Made by a program: the position numbers and the translations under genes. From Clarkia xantiana subsp. parviflora (Eukaryota; Streptophyta; Magnoliopsida; Myrtales; Onagraceae), in assembly GCA_036873135.1 (NCBI GenBank), contig JAPTYO010000003.1:29764763-29828762 (forward strand): a DNA stretch of 64,000 nucleotides, read 5' to 3'. Of this stretch, positions 10,690 through 24,905 are shown piece after piece; position 1 is the first letter of the stretch, and every line of letters begins with the position of its first letter. The notes beneath the pieces are model-generated. The model searched no databases. It was not told the origin of the DNA and was given only the letters and a program-made list of their open reading frames with translations.

Positions 10690-13600
10690 TCACTCTGAAT
10701 TTATAAGAAAGTTGATTAGTACATGTGTTTTATTTCTAACATGATACACAGCCACTAAGTAACTGTAAAAAAAAAAAAAAAAAAAAAAAGATAAATAGTA
10801 GGAAAAACTAATTCGGCATAATGGGGGTTGTTAGCTAATACCACCACACCACTCCACTCCATTTTGGCCATGTTATTTGATAGTTATATGTCTTATTCTA
10901 GAATTATGTTGTGTAGCATGTTCACACAAAAAAGGTCTTTTGGGCCACTATCCCACAACAAGTGCTCTTAATTTTAAGTGGTCCTCCACGTGCTTTAGAT
11001 CAGCATGTCAGTCCAAAACAATTTATAGCATGTGCCCATTTGAAATTGAATAGACCCATCTTCGAAAAGTCCCTGTCGGTTTTTACCTAGTGGGTTATAT
11101 TATATATATTGTAAAAATGAAAATTAGAGTTAGTCATTTTCTTTTACCGTCTAGATTTTAGTTGTTTTTTTATAAATAAAATAAAATAAATAATAAACAA
11201 TGATATATATCACTATAAATGAGAATAGTCAATTGGTCGAGTCAAGAAATTAGTCTAAGTTAGACTTATACTAGACATTCATGATCTCCTAAACACTTAA
11301 CTTTGTGTATTAACTATTATGGTATCAGACCTAAGCGAGTTCTAACTAGATTGACTGAGTCATGATTAACGAATAAATCACAATTTAGATAATTAAGATT
11401 TTAAATAACAAAGCAAACAGCTAATCATGGGTATTTAAATTTGAGTATTCGGAAATAGACTTAGGTTTTTATTGAATAGATATAGATATATGAGTACCCT
11501 TTATTATTATTTTTCACATGCAGCCATGAAAAAGAATATATTATTATTATATAATATACATCTTAAAAATACATACATGGTTAATTCAATGTATTTAATA
11601 TTCAATATGCATATGTTTGTATCTAACTTTGTATGACAGCTTTTTGTTTGGATGGAAATGGAAACTATATATGTTCAATGTATGGTTTCTTGAACTGTTA
11701 CACATCTATAATGTTGGATCACTTTGCCTTAAAAGATGGCATCAAAATCCAATTAAATTAAACTAATGCTATTCCCACGCACCGCGCGGGTGATTTGTTA
11801 TTATATATATAATTAGTAAAACATTATTTGAAAAAATTAGAGTAACTAATTTATTATTTCAACGATACTGACAAATTATTATTTTTCACCAAAAATACAT
11901 TGATTTATACGGAAGTAAAAAAAAAAATCTTAATTGTTGCGATATAATCATGAATTTAAGAGAAAAAATAACAAAATTGAAACTACAAATTGCCATCAAG
12001 TACTTTTTCGCCGGTCCAATAAAAGTCAATGAAATTCATGACAGTTTTCAATCTTATTTCCCTAATTCCACAACCTAATATTCTATCAAGAAATTATGTA
12101 AAAAAAAAAAAAAAAAAACTAAAGTGAACAACTAAAATCATGTATGTAGCCAAATTGCATGCACCAAAAATTATAGAGCATTTTTTTTCAGCAAGACAAA
12201 AGCCTCGAATATATATATGTGGTCAAAATAGATATCAAATGAAGAATTAATTACATGCAATATATTTGTTAAGCAACATTTCTCTTTTCTTGTCTCTTCT
12301 CCTGACATTCTCTAGCCTTTGCCAAGTCCTATAAAACACAAACTTCAGAAGCACATAGTCTCAAGCATAAGTGCAAAGACTTAAATACAAATGCTAAAGC
12401 ATCATCAGATCCTTCAAAACCCAGTCCACTAAATGTTTCACTACTAATTTCTTCATACTATGAAAATTAAGTTAGCAATAAAAATCTAGAACTTACCAAC
12501 ATGGTATTTAAGAGCAACAAGTGGCGGAGGTAGGAATTTAACAATAGAAGACATTTTTTGAAAGAAAAAAAAATTGCATAAATTTTTTTTATAAAAAAAT
12601 CAAATCAAATTTTATAGTCATATTAAATTATAATGCAATCTTACAATAAAAAAATAATTAAGTATCAATTGCTAGCTCAAATTCAGAACTAAGACAAATT
12701 ACTACCTAAAGATTTTTTAGTACAATTTACTAGTTTAGGTTTTACTTCGTGGACAAATTATTAGTTGAATTTTTTTGGACAATTTGATAGCTCAGATTTC
12801 GTTTTGTGGACAAATTATAACTCAGATTTCCTTCTGTCAACTTTTGCTAGTTCGGGTTCCGCTTTGTGGACAATTTACTAACTCGAGTTTCCTTCTGTAT
12901 ACATTTGCTAGCTCGTGTTCCGTTGTATGGTCAATTTGCTAGCTACAAGATTATCGACAACGTGAATCATGACCTACCAAATTCTTCAAATATAAATTCA
13001 AGCTAACAAATTGTCCAAAAAATATTCGCATAGCAAATTATCGAAAAATCGAAATAGGAGCAACCAATTTGCACAACAAAAATTCTATTAGCAATTTGTA
13101 CAAGTGTTCAAATGTGAGTTACTATTTTCAAAATTACTTTGATAAGAATAATGTAGTCCATATCTTAATATACTTATAAAACTAATTAGCTACATAATTA
13201 AGCATACATATACTATTTACTAAAAAATAAAGCATACAAATACAAAAAGGAAAAAAAAATGGGACAAAATGTCTCCATTTGCATAACATGCGTCCGCCCC
13301 TGAGAGCAACAAAAATACGACAAAAATTGATATAATTGCTGATGGAAATTGGAATCACAAGTAGGCGATGGTGATGATTTCAATTTCATGAAAAAAAAAA
13401 CATTAGAAATACATGACTTACTAAGAATACAAATACATGTATAAGTTGCAAAAACACACATATAAAAATCATTTAATTTGACAACACATATAAGGCGAGA
13501 ACTGAAAACACCAAGTATATTAGGTTCATGAAATGCAATAGTGCAATCTAATAATATTAGAATAATCGGTAGGTAGAGAAGTACATATAGCAATCAACAA

Positions 13601-15086
13601 GTAATCATACTAGTCGAATGGTGGTTCGTACTTTCTGCACCATTTTTTGCACATCCATAAACATATTATAAGGTAAGTAATACATAAACAGTATACGACT
13701 TCATGAATATAGCCTAGAGTTATATGAAATATACCCTAAATCAAGAATATGATTTTTTTTTTTTTTTTTGCCATGAAGCGATCAAATAAGTAACTATATA
13801 GATCGATCTGCCTTACAATAAGTTGAGTTTGAGTTTTGAAAATCAACCCGTTTAATTTAATAAATTAGGCATGAGTTTGAAATATTTATCCCAAACTATT
13901 TATGTCTATTATGCGAGTTAGGATGATCTGAATTATTACATTATATTACATTATTATTTATATATTATATATATATAAATAATAATAATAATAATAATAT
14001 ATGATATTACTCTATCACATTAATTGCTATTTCCGTAGTATATTTGGTTTGTTTGGCCATGCTAATGGTTATCTTCTCACGCGGGTTCAATGACCGCCCT
14101 ATCTATCATCTAAGCCGCCATCTTGAATGTCCAAAACAAAACAACCCAATGTGAAGCACGACTGTTTTTTTTTTTTTTTTTTTTAATATTTTATTCTTAA
14201 TAATAATAATAATTAAAAAAAATGCACAAAAAGCCAAATAAGACACGTCGGCACGGCCTAAATTGAAAGTGAAAGGAAAGGAAAGAAAAGCGGACCAGAT
14301 TGAATGAATCACGTGATTCCTGTAAGAACAACTTTCTTAGTTGCTATCAAGCCACTATTATATTGACAGTTGAATTTATAAAGGATTTGTTCAAAAATAT
14401 AAATAGTTAATTACCACTAGGTTAAAGTTGTCTCTTTAATTATTTGTATTATATATATAAAAAAAAAAAGTTTCACATATAAAGTTGGCCGATAACCGAT
14501 AACCGTCTAATATGCTGTAATGAACTGTTTAATGTTTTATCTTTTAACCATAGATTCCGTAAGTAATTATGAGAATAAAAAATATTCATGATCAACAATT
14601 TACCCTTATAAATTGACATCGATGCAAATATGTTACGGGTGCTATCCTCTTAATGGAGCCCACCTAGGACCACCCGCAAACAGTTAGTTTTTTTTTTTTT
14701 TTTTTTTTTTTTGTTTAAAGGTAAAACAAAACAACATATTATGTAACTAAGAGGAAGACGAAGATTTGGAATATATATATATATATTATAATTAAAATAC
14801 TAAGGTATGGGGCGTAATTTAATCTTCTATAAATAAGTATAACATCTTATTGATTTTTTTTTTTTTTAAAAATATCTACTCCGATTCAATTTATTACCAT
14901 AATTATTCATCTCTCTCTAAATATATTTATTTATTATTATTCAAAAAGTATGCAATAGTACTTCATTTAATATCAAATAACTAGCTGAATTTTTTTAAAT
15001 ATGCAAAAATTTATGTGTTATTAGGTGTCCTCATGTAAAAGAATTTATTATTTTTATCTAACAATCTATCAAAACTAGCTAATTGT
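10690..15086. other. Long AT-rich intergenic stretch
   Basis: No gene is supported. Visible items: a 22 bp poly(A) near 10768; a GC-rich phrase cccacgcaccgcgcgggtg at 11775 of the sort found in plant transposon ends; a degenerate minisatellite at 12720-12945; T-runs at 13750, 14165 and 14690; and simple TAA/ATA repeats at 13980. The 126-codon minus-strand reading at 13213-13593 is AT-driven and has no recognisable domain. Confidence 0.55.
12720..12945. repeat. Degenerate 30-37 bp minisatellite
   Basis: About six imperfect units alternating phrases like TAGCTCAGATTTCGTTTTGTGGACAA and AACTCGAGTTTCCTTCTGT. Unit lengths vary and the copies are diverged. Non-coding. Confidence 0.6.
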
Positions 15087-15527
15087 TGTTAGATTTACCA
15101 ACCCTAATTGCTAGAATCGTGATCATGCTTTATGAGGGAAAAGATATAGAGATGAATGACTTACCCGGTAATTGATTTCGACTCCATTTATCTTCCCTAA
15201 ACTGCCGATGTTCTTCTCTAAAGAACGGTTCTGCTTCTCTCCCTTGTCCATCCTTCTGTCAGAGACCAATTGATAGAGAATTGCTCTTAATCCATGTGTC
15301 AATAACTGGCAGGGAGAGAGGACCGTTTATAATATTAATCTTTAATCTGGTACGTCCATCGAGTAGCCAATCGAACGGTCTAGATTAAATCATACCATAA
15401 AGATATATATTGATATAATATAATATAACACATAATATATTATATTATACAATATATTTATATTCCTTAATATTATCTGGCCACATAATTAGAATATATA
15501 TTGTAACATTAAATATATATTCTTACA
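15087..15527 (-). repeat. 3' LTR of the LARD-like element
   Basis: 441 bp with TG...CA ends on the plus strand (tgttagattt ... attcttaca). It shares long near-identical phrases with 21911-22347, such as agatgaatgacttacccgg and gcttctctcccttgtccatc. Confidence 0.88.
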
Positions 15528-17793
15528 TTCTCCCACTTGGCCAGATAATTACATAAGTCTTACATCTTTATGGAATAACATAAGACGCGCGTAAAATCTA
15601 ACCTCTCCGTTCATCCTAATCACTTACATTCAATATCTGTAACAGCGAGTTATGGCGGTCATACACTTATTTAAGCAGCATACTCCCTTCCATATACCAC
15701 GACAATTACGTCTTATCAAATGTAAGCTAGTAAGTAATATATATAAACACATCAAGGTCAAAGTAAGGATTTGCATAAGGTTTTTCGTTATTATATACAT
15801 TATGTGTACACAATCATAACTAACAGGAAAACATTGGAGTTAGAAACATATAATTGAGCTCAGAGTGTCAAACATCATCATCATCATTAGTTTTACAACT
15901 AAGACTCATTATTTGCATGTTTCTTTTAATGTCATTAGTTGTAAACATTCATTTAAATACATCATTGTCAGCTTGGTCATTATGCCGACAGACACTCTTG
16001 TTTCTGAACTTTCTTCTTAACGGCAATAAACTTTCTTTCCTTAAGTTTGCACATTTTAATGCTTGACGTTTTGACGAATAAATTACTGTGCCGTAATTAC
16101 GATTAATTTTCCAGCGACTTGGTAACGGTGTCGACAACCTCAAGCCCTGAAATAAGTCCCACGGTCTTAATGTATGATAAAACATGCTAAAACTCACTTT
16201 ATATTATTGATAACGACAGATAATTACCACTTTTCTATTTTATTGCTCCAACGCATAAAATGAACAGTTAATTAAAAGTGGACTTTCAACTGTCACGATA
16301 TCCATAAATCTAAATCTACATGAACATAAGTGCATTCACATGTTCTTGTAGGTGCATTAGAACTTTATTTGCAGCATTCGAGAATTATACTCCCTCTATA
16401 AGATCAATTCAATGTGAGCTTTCTGAGACAATCCAACTGTAACTGTGACTAGATTAAAATTTTAATTTAATAATTGTCACATAAATTGTCTCTCACATTA
16501 ACTTTCAACTTAACTTCAGAGAGAAACATAATGCATACTCATTTAAATGCGAGCAAGAAATAATCAATTATACATGTAAAATATCTACATACTCCCACTA
16601 ATCTTACGGTTCATACAGTTGTCAAGTCACTTACTAAACCATTCGTGGGAACATTTAGTTTATCCTATAAATTGATTTCTAAAATGACCATCCATTAATT
16701 GAGAAATATAAACTTCATAACATAATATAATGTGGGAATGAAACCGAAAATATTTACTAATATCTGAATCTTATAAGTAAACCAACTTCCAAAATAATAA
16801 GCTTTCGTAATGTTATTCTAAATGATTAATTTTATCAGATGATTATACTTTTCTTTCTTCATGAAGTATCATGTCTTTCGAACATTATCCCTTATGTTGA
16901 ATTTTCCATTCAACTGATGGAACTATATTCTAATCCATGTGAATAATGTATTCATACAGATAGACAATGTCTATCATTTACCATAATATCCACATCTTAT
17001 TATTTAGACACTCCCACTAATTTCATTATTTTTAAGATTAACATAACTGGTTTCTACAATTTTTGGACTTCAGTTAAGAAAGTAAGTCTTTATACCTTTT
17101 GGATCTTTTAATGTTACTCTAGAGTAAACATTTCATTCAAGAGTCCATTCTTTAATGTGGATCACAAACATTTACTTACTTTTATTAGACAACCTCAAAC
17201 ATAACGGTGTCTTAACCAAGCTCTCTTCCAACGCACATATCATTAAGAGGTTGGAACTGCCTTTATGGGATCTCAGACTTAACTCCTACATCCATAACTT
17301 AATTTCATTAATGGGTAAAGAAGATTTACTTATTTAACTCTTAACTGTAACTTTCAAAGTCCAATTATATTACCCACAATACTATTTTCATAAATTTATA
17401 ACATGTTCTCTTGAGAAATCTTACTAATTAACTAAATGTCATAACAAGTTTCTATATATTTCTCATCAAAGTCACAACACATAAAGACATTATAAGTTTT
17501 CATGTTTCTATCTAATTACTTACTTTCTATCAAGAAAAGTCACTCAGCAAATAGATATAGTCATACATGAATAACATTAATAAGTGTGACTAACTAATTT
17601 TCTTCATTATCTCTTAATACGGAAAAAACTTAAATTCATAAGTGCAAGAATATATACAATTATCCCCCTATTTTTGATATTTATTAATTTTCCGTATAAA
17701 TAATCACGCAATAAGCGAGATATTCGAAATATTGCATTTTATTCATGTATGAAAACCTATTGCACTAACCTTTTAGTAGCACTCTCCTTTATG

Positions 17794-18343
17794 TAGGGGT
17801 GAGCGGTTCCGGGTACCCAGTACTTTTAGGGTATCCCAGAACCAGACCAATACTAAACGGTTCCTAACTTTATTACCCAGAACCGTACCAGAACATTTAG
17901 GAACCAGAACCGTACCAGAACCTTTAAGAGCCAATCGGTTCCGGGTACCCGTTAAGGAACCGGTTACAAATTTTCAAACTAAATAATATAATTTTAGGTA
18001 CTAGTTGGAACCGGGTTCTGGATACCCAGTTGGAACCGGGTTCTCGGTAGCCAATTGAAACTGAAATTTATGTTATACCAAGTGAATCATAAAAATAATT
18101 ATAACATTTTCCACAAACCAATTTTAAATTTGTTAAATGTTTAGTGTTTTTTTAATTTATATATATATAACGGTTCCGGGTATATGGGTACCCGAAAACT
18201 TATCCCGGAACCGGAACCGAAAATACCGGTTCTTGAAATTTAATCCCAGAACCGTACCAGAACCATTTACATCTACCCGGAACCTACCAAATGACCGGTT
18301 CCGGACCGGTTCCGGTTCCAACTGGGTAATTTGCTCACCCCTA
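17794..18343. mobile_element. hAT-type MITE 1
   Basis: 550 bp, starting taggggtgagc and ending gctcaccccta. Flanked on both sides by CCTTTATG (17786-17793, 18344-18351), an exact 8 bp target duplication typical of hAT transposases. The interior is dense in GGTTCCGG, GGGTACC and GGAACC motifs in both orientations, like the subterminal repeats to which hAT transposases bind. Inserted in the LARD-like element. Readings of 76 and 68 codons inside it are not genes. Confidence 0.93.
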
Positions 18344-18899
18344 CCTTTATGTATGGTTGACATGTGACTTTCTTGTTCTTCAAAACATACGAGCTAACTC
18401 AGTATCACTTAATGAACACTTTAAAGTGCTCTCATAAATATTGAGTTATCTCTAGTCATCCTTAAGGTCTTTAATGTTGCTCCATAAATTAAACAACTCA
18501 AACTTCTACAAACTCTACAACTCAAAACTTAATGGTTGTAAGTTTGTACATACGAGTGACTAATTACATAATTTGTACTTTCATCCACAAAACTTCATAA
18601 TTTTTATTTCTTTATTGTTTGTGGAATAAATCAAAATCATTCGCATTAACTTCAGATTTACTCTGTTATATCGTGTTTATACTTTATGATTTGACTTTCT
18701 ATTTAAGTTGTGTACTCGTAAGGGTACTCTTTAATTGTGTTAAGTCAGGACCTAGTAACTTCAAAGGAACCTGACTTACACGGTTTAGAAAGTCAAACAC
18801 ATTAAACACAATAACAGAACATACATGCGAATTAATTATAAAAGCTGCAAATCACATTATTGCTTATTCATAAAATAAACTAATATACATTCAGCTAAT

Positions 18900-19800
18900 C
18901 ATTCAGAGTATATCATAATCGACCTTTAGGCAACAACTATAATATACTATCATTAACTAAATGCCAATTAGGAAATAAGCTATTATAGATTCAGATAATC
19001 AATAAGAGTATAATATAATCGACCTTTGGGCAACGACTAATCTTAATTAAATGTCATAACATTATTTTGAAATCATCAAAGTATACTATAACCGACATTT
19101 GGGCAACAACTATAGCACACAAATCTTAATTCAATTCCATAACATTATTGGACAATTAAAGAAAATCTTCGGTTAAATATACAAGTTATCTTTGGATATA
19201 CAAATATATAAAACCAAAAGATCTTAATTATCCCATCATGTTTACCGGTTATAGAAAGCGGTTCACCTTTGGGCAAATCCTAAAATTCTAGTAAGATGTA
19301 AATGTCAATTTATCAAATCATGTATACAGTAATAGGCATTTCATTATTATCATGGATAAATGACAACTGTATTATATGCATTAAACAAATAAACATTCTA
19401 GCTTAGCCACTTTGGTGACAATAATCTACTTAAAATACAAGTTCATGCATATAATTATTGATCTTTCTTTAGACATTACTGTTGTATTATACGCATGAAG
19501 CAAATAAACATTCTAGATTAGCCACTTTGGTGACAGTAACCTACTTAAATTATATGTTCATGTATATAATAAATGATTTTCTTTAGGCATGACAACACAT
19601 TCTAGTTCTGTCACTTTGGTGACTAGAAACTAACCATAAAGTCATGTTGATAGTAATGTCCCATTAAATAACATTATCATTCTAGTTCAATCACTTTGGT
19701 GATTAGAAACTAACTATAAAGTCATGATGACCGTAAATGCCTCATCCATGCATAACGTTATCATTCTAGTTAAATCACATTGGTGATTATAACCAATTTT
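18900..19800. repeat. Recurring phrases inside the LARD-like element
   Basis: The motif gacctttgggcaac or close variants appears near 18922, 19020, 19090 and 19262. Then cactttggtga appears near 19410, 19522, 19608 and 19690, with a variant at 19770, each followed by a variable AT-rich spacer of about 80-110 bases. This is a loose tandem structure with no reading frame. Confidence 0.7.
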
Positions 19801-20787
19801 AAAGTCATGCATATGGCCTTAAAGAAATATTTCAATAACTAAATATAACCCGATCTCATAATGGTTATCATGATAGTATTGAAACATCACTAGAAAACAT
19901 TAGGTTTGGCTATATTTTAACCCATGAAGTTTATGGTTTTACACCATAAAAAACTATGATTCTCCTTAGCATTAAGCGGAAGCAATTATATATCAAGGAA
20001 AACTTAAATCAAATAATCCTTCATGTAATAGCCATTTTCATGTTTAAGTTAAACATATAAAATCTTTCATTATTGAAACATGATCAACACTTAACATCAA
20101 ATTAGAATCACGTGATTTAATATGTCATTCATTCATCACTCATGCTTAGATCAACATCATCATGCTCTAGAATTCATGTACATGAATGAGAGTAATTTTA
20201 CACTACCATTAACATACCCCAAATTCATCATTTATTGGTATATCCATATTATAAGCATGCAATTCTTATTTATAGAAACATGATATGAATGAAACTAAGA
20301 TGATTGAATAGCATGTCTCCACACATCAGTAGACAAATAATATAAAAGGCAATTCGTCATAAATCCGAACAATTCCATAGAAATTCGAAATCAACCTAAA
20401 TCAATTCTAGGCTCTCGGCTAAACTAGTAAATCATGAAGTGAATTGGTTTTATTCAGTTCCATAAACACATATTTACCAATTCCATTATAATTTCACTGA
20501 TGGAATAAAGAATTCCAATTCATTAAGCAATATGCAGATTTAGACGAATCTATTAACATAAAAGAGATGGAATTCAAATCCATCCACTCACACCAAGTAG
20601 AAACGTGCATAGCTATCCACTTACCTTAATGTAAGTCACGTTGATGTCATCTGCCCATGGAGATGGAGATAATACAGTCAATTATCTCGTACAAATGACG
20701 GGATGTAGATGGAGGTGATGCCATCAAATTCGTGGATAGTCATCGCCATGAATTCCGGCGCAGAGTCGCCGAATGTATGATTGCTCG

Positions 20788-21597
20788 TAGGGTGAGCGTG
20801 GTCTGGTCCTGGTCAGGACCAGACCAAGACCATGCAAGACCATTTGTAAATGGTCCTCCTCCAAATGATCTAGGACCAAACCAGGACCATTTGGACCATT
20901 TACAAATGGTCTTTGTCTTTTTGGTTCTGGTTTTGGTCCAGACCATTAGAACCATTTAGGACCATTTTTATTTTTTATGTTTTTTAATTTAATTTAAATT
21001 TTTTAAATTTGTCGAATATTATTTTTTAATAATTTTAAATTGAAAATATGTTTATTATAATTATATATAATAGCTGAGATTGGTGTAATCAATACCTGAT
21101 AAAGTGTTCAAATAAGTTTTATGGTTATACGATCCATAAATAACAAATAAGACATTTATCAAATAACGTAACTTGGTGTAACAAAGTTACAATTTCCCTG
21201 ATATTAGACAAAAAATAAATCAAACACGAAAATGTAGTATTTTGGCACTTTGCACTTTACAAACATAAGCTTTTCATCTCTCTGTAGCAAACAACTTCAT
21301 AACTAATTATTCAGCTAATCTAATTTTTCTCAAGTTTGCTCTCGACGCTCAGCGGAGGTTTTAACTTTTATTATAAATTATTATTTCCAGTTTTTTTTTT
21401 AATAATACAATGGTCTTAATGGTCCTAAATGGTCTCAAATGGTCTTAATGGTCTTGGACCGAAATTAAGACCATGGCCAATTAAGACCAATAAAAGAAGA
21501 CCATTGGTCTTGGTCCTAAACGGTCTTGGGCTAATGGTCTTGGTCTTGGGCGTTCTTGGGCTCGGTTATGGTCTTGCTAGACCATTGCTCACCCCTA
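20788..21597. mobile_element. hAT-type MITE 2
   Basis: 810 bp, starting tagggtgagc and ending gctcaccccta. Flanked by an exact 8 bp duplication ATTGCTCG (20780-20787, 21598-21605). Both ends are packed with GGTCCT/AGGACC, TGGTCT/AGACCA and similar motifs; the middle is plain AT-rich. It carries the same terminal consensus as MITE 1 but a different internal motif array. Inserted in the LARD-like element near its 5' LTR. Confidence 0.93.
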
Positions 21598-21910
21598 ATT
21601 GCTCGACTCGATCAACCCCAATTCCAAATTACAAAGTCGGTGGTTTCAAATCGGTACAAAAGACAAGGAACAGATAAACAGTTAATGATTAGATAATTAT
21701 CCCACCGATTAAAAAATAATGGAGAAGCATGAAAATCTCGACTGATTAACACGAGCAGTTATTAAGAAGTAAACCGTAAACAAATCGTACAGGTCTCCAC
21801 CGATTGTTCCAATTCATACATACGATTCGTTTACTAAAGCAAACCCTAAACTGTGACAATCAATAATCCAACATAAAGACACGATCAACAACAGATGCTC
21901 TGATATCACA

Positions 21911-22347
21911 TGTTAGATTTACAAACCCATAATCTTGATCATGCTTTATGAGGAAAAAGATATAGAGATGAATGACTTACCCGGTAATTGATTTCGATTC
22001 TTTGATTGTCCTAGACTGACGATTCGCTTTTTTGAAGAACGGTTCTGCTTCTCTCCCTTGTCCATCCTTCTGTCAGAGACTAGAGAAGTCAGAGACTGGA
22101 GAACTGCTCTTAATCTCTGCGTCAATAACTGGCAGGGAGAGGACCGTTTATAATATTAATCTTTAATCTGGTACATCCATCGAGTATCCAATCGAACGGT
22201 CTAGATTAAATCATACCATAAAAGATATATATTGATATAATATAATATAACATATATTATATAATATTATTCAATATATTTATATTCATTAATATTATCT
22301 TGCCACATAATTAGAATATATATTGTAACATTAAATATATATTCTTA
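21911..22347 (-). repeat. 5' LTR of the LARD-like element
   Basis: Partner of 15087-15527, with small differences, including an extra short duplication of 'gagac..agag' near 22078. The tRNA-Met-like primer site lies at 21897-21910 on its inner side. The outer end has lost the expected CA. Confidence 0.85.
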
Positions 22348-22352
22348 ATTAC

Positions 22353-24873
22353 TTAAAAAAAAAAAGTTCAACTAATTATCTTTAAAAGTTTAGCTAACTA
22401 ATTAGTATCTAACCCATTTCTAAAGCAACCAATTACATTCACAAGCAAAAGGTTAAATCATATTAATAACTATTGCTATTGATTCCTTTCTGTGGAACAT
22501 TTATTAAAAGAATAATTATTTCCCGGTTTTTTAGCGTTTTTGTTGTATTTTTTATTCGAAAATAATATAAAATAATATCCCCAAACAAGAGGCATGATTC
22601 GCAATTTAAAGGATTGTCTTGCATCGCGTTACCCCACATGTTTCCACGTTTTTGTCCTGCCCTTTTCTTTTCCTATATGCTTCCTCTCCCCCATAAATTA
22701 TTTATTTATAACTTTTAACATATTCACTCAATTATTAAGTGGTTCACTATTGATTATTTATTATTATTAGAGTGGGCCTTACTAACAATTTCTCGTATTT
22801 ATTAAAAATATAATAAAAGGGGAAATTGATAAATAAATTTAAATATTATTGCTACTTTCTAGCACTTAGGAATGTGCCTAATTTGTTTCATTCATGAACT
22901 AATTTAAACTATTGTACTAAAAAAATCATTCAATTCAGTTTTCCCTTTTGTTGTAAAATGCAATATTTGAATTTCTAATAAGGGATTTGGTTGGTAATAA
23001 ATCGGTTAATAACCAATTTAAGCTGATGAGAATTGTTTTAACTATAAAATTTAAAAGTGATGAAGAACAAATGCGAATATAGAATCAAAGTTTAAAAAGA
23101 CAATTTAAAAATATTGTAAATTTTTACAAAAATATTTAGGTCGACTCTTTTTTTAATCTTAAATGTATTTTTTTTTTCAAGCACTAGACTAATTGCAACT
23201 GCAGTAAACAGTGTAAATAAATTATCCGAATAAAATATGGTTGAAATAGTATCTTAACCGATGAATCTATCAACTTTATATGAAAAGTATGTTACAAAAA
23301 TAATTGAAGTGTCACACTAATAGCAATAATATTTGGGTCCTTAAAAAATTGTTTTTTTTTTGTTTGTCGTTAAACTCAATAACACCGTTCGGTTTTTTTT
23401 TTTTTGGTATCTCTGGTTGATTAATTTAGTATTAAGTTGATTTACAGAACCCGAACATTATTGGGATTTTTAATGGTAAGAGAAATTGTACAGAAATCCT
23501 TAATTACTTTGTAAATTTTACTAATTTACTTTTAGATTATATTGGTAATTTATTTTTTAAAAAATAGATAGATTTAATAGAAAAATTGGAAAAACAATGT
23601 GAAATAAATGTTATACAAATATAGTTTAAAATGATTTTTTAAGAACAACGCCCAATCGCTAAAAGCATTTTTTTCACAATTTTTTAACGAATTTTTTAAT
23701 TCTTGTTTTGTTTTTAAAACATAATAAAACCATATTGTTCTAAATATAAAGTGGAATTTAAATTGCGTTTTTTACTCATTATTTTTCCAAAATAATATAT
23801 ATATATTCCACTAAAATAATATTGCTTGGATTGTGTAATATCAACCAGTTAAAATTTAAGATGTTGTAAAGATTGAGGAAAACCTGACATACATAATCCA
23901 TTTCCGACATGATCCCGTGGATGACTGATTAGCACTTGAGGGACTATTGTTTAATCATCTCGAATTTAGGGAGGCAAAAAAGACTAAACAAAAGGGAAAA
24001 TAAGTGGCAGCTGTTTATTCACATGGACTAGTGGTTCTTACACGTGCTACAAGTCCGCCAAATAATTAAATATAACAAGTTAAATGCATAAAGCGCCATT
24101 TTCTAGAAGCAAAACGTGCTTCAAATAATATTTGTTTTATTAATCGAATAAATTATATCAAGATGAATGATAAGATTAAGTGTTAAGATAAGCTGCCGTT
24201 AAACTGGGAAGATCACGAACCAATCAACGGCCAAGATGACCTCCTCTCGTGACGCTAACGCATTCTCTCAATTTTTTTTAAAGAATAGATTATTTTTAAT
24301 TTTATTATTTAAGATATTTTATTTTATTTTTCAGTGATAATAATCATTAACAGCCATTATAATTCACTAACTTCATGAAATTAATGACATAATTTTTACC
24401 TGGCCGTTCATTTACTATTATCAAGTTATCCAACATTTTAGGACCTTTTCAATTTCAATTATTGACATTTCGTATGTTGATTGATAATCGTGTGACGGTA
24501 GGTATACGTTGAAGTTTCTAATATTTTTTAAATAGGTGCTACTTGCTAGCCGTAGTTCGTACGTATAGGATAAAGTGGCTTATAATATATATATAGATCC
24601 ATAATAATAATAAGATAATAAATGGCGCAGGTTAACATAATCATTATCCGGCAAGTTCAGTTAGCTAGAATCATTTACTAAGCTCAAATTCGATCAACCC
24701 TGATTTTTAAGCTTAAATTTAGTTTGGTGTCATACTCGACTGTTCGAGCTTAGATCGATAAATTTAAAATTATTCAATCAAATTATAAATAGTGCATCTT
24801 AACTTGAATTTGAACTTAACTCGATAACTATTTTTGAAAAGTTTATAATTTTATTACCCACTTATTTATGAAT

Positions 24874-24905
<32 letters not shown>

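Larger units (their letters stand above)
15087..22347 (-). mobile_element. Large non-coding LTR retrotransposon (LARD-like), minus orientation
   Basis: About 7.3 kb bounded by two similar direct repeats (LTRs 15087-15527 and 21911-22347). Reading the minus strand, the 5' LTR ends ...AATCTAACA, then comes TGTGATATCAGAGCATC, a near match to the initiator tRNA-Met primer site, so the element runs right to left. Just before the 3' LTR the purine tract CAAGTGGGAGAA is followed by TG, the usual copia arrangement. The interior has no open pol or gag, only AT-rich DNA with short recurring phrases and two later hAT MITEs (17794-18343, 20788-21597). It therefore looks like a non-autonomous derivative using proteins supplied by a copia-type element. 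A clean target duplication was not found. Confidence 0.82.

Noticed and set aside
13213..13593. 126-codon minus-strand reading
   Set aside because: AT-driven, Phe/Leu/Ile-rich translation of low-complexity DNA with no domain.
18137..18367. Readings inside hAT MITE 1 and similar ones in MITEs 2 and 4
   Set aside because: They come from the short GC motif arrays and have no transposase motifs.
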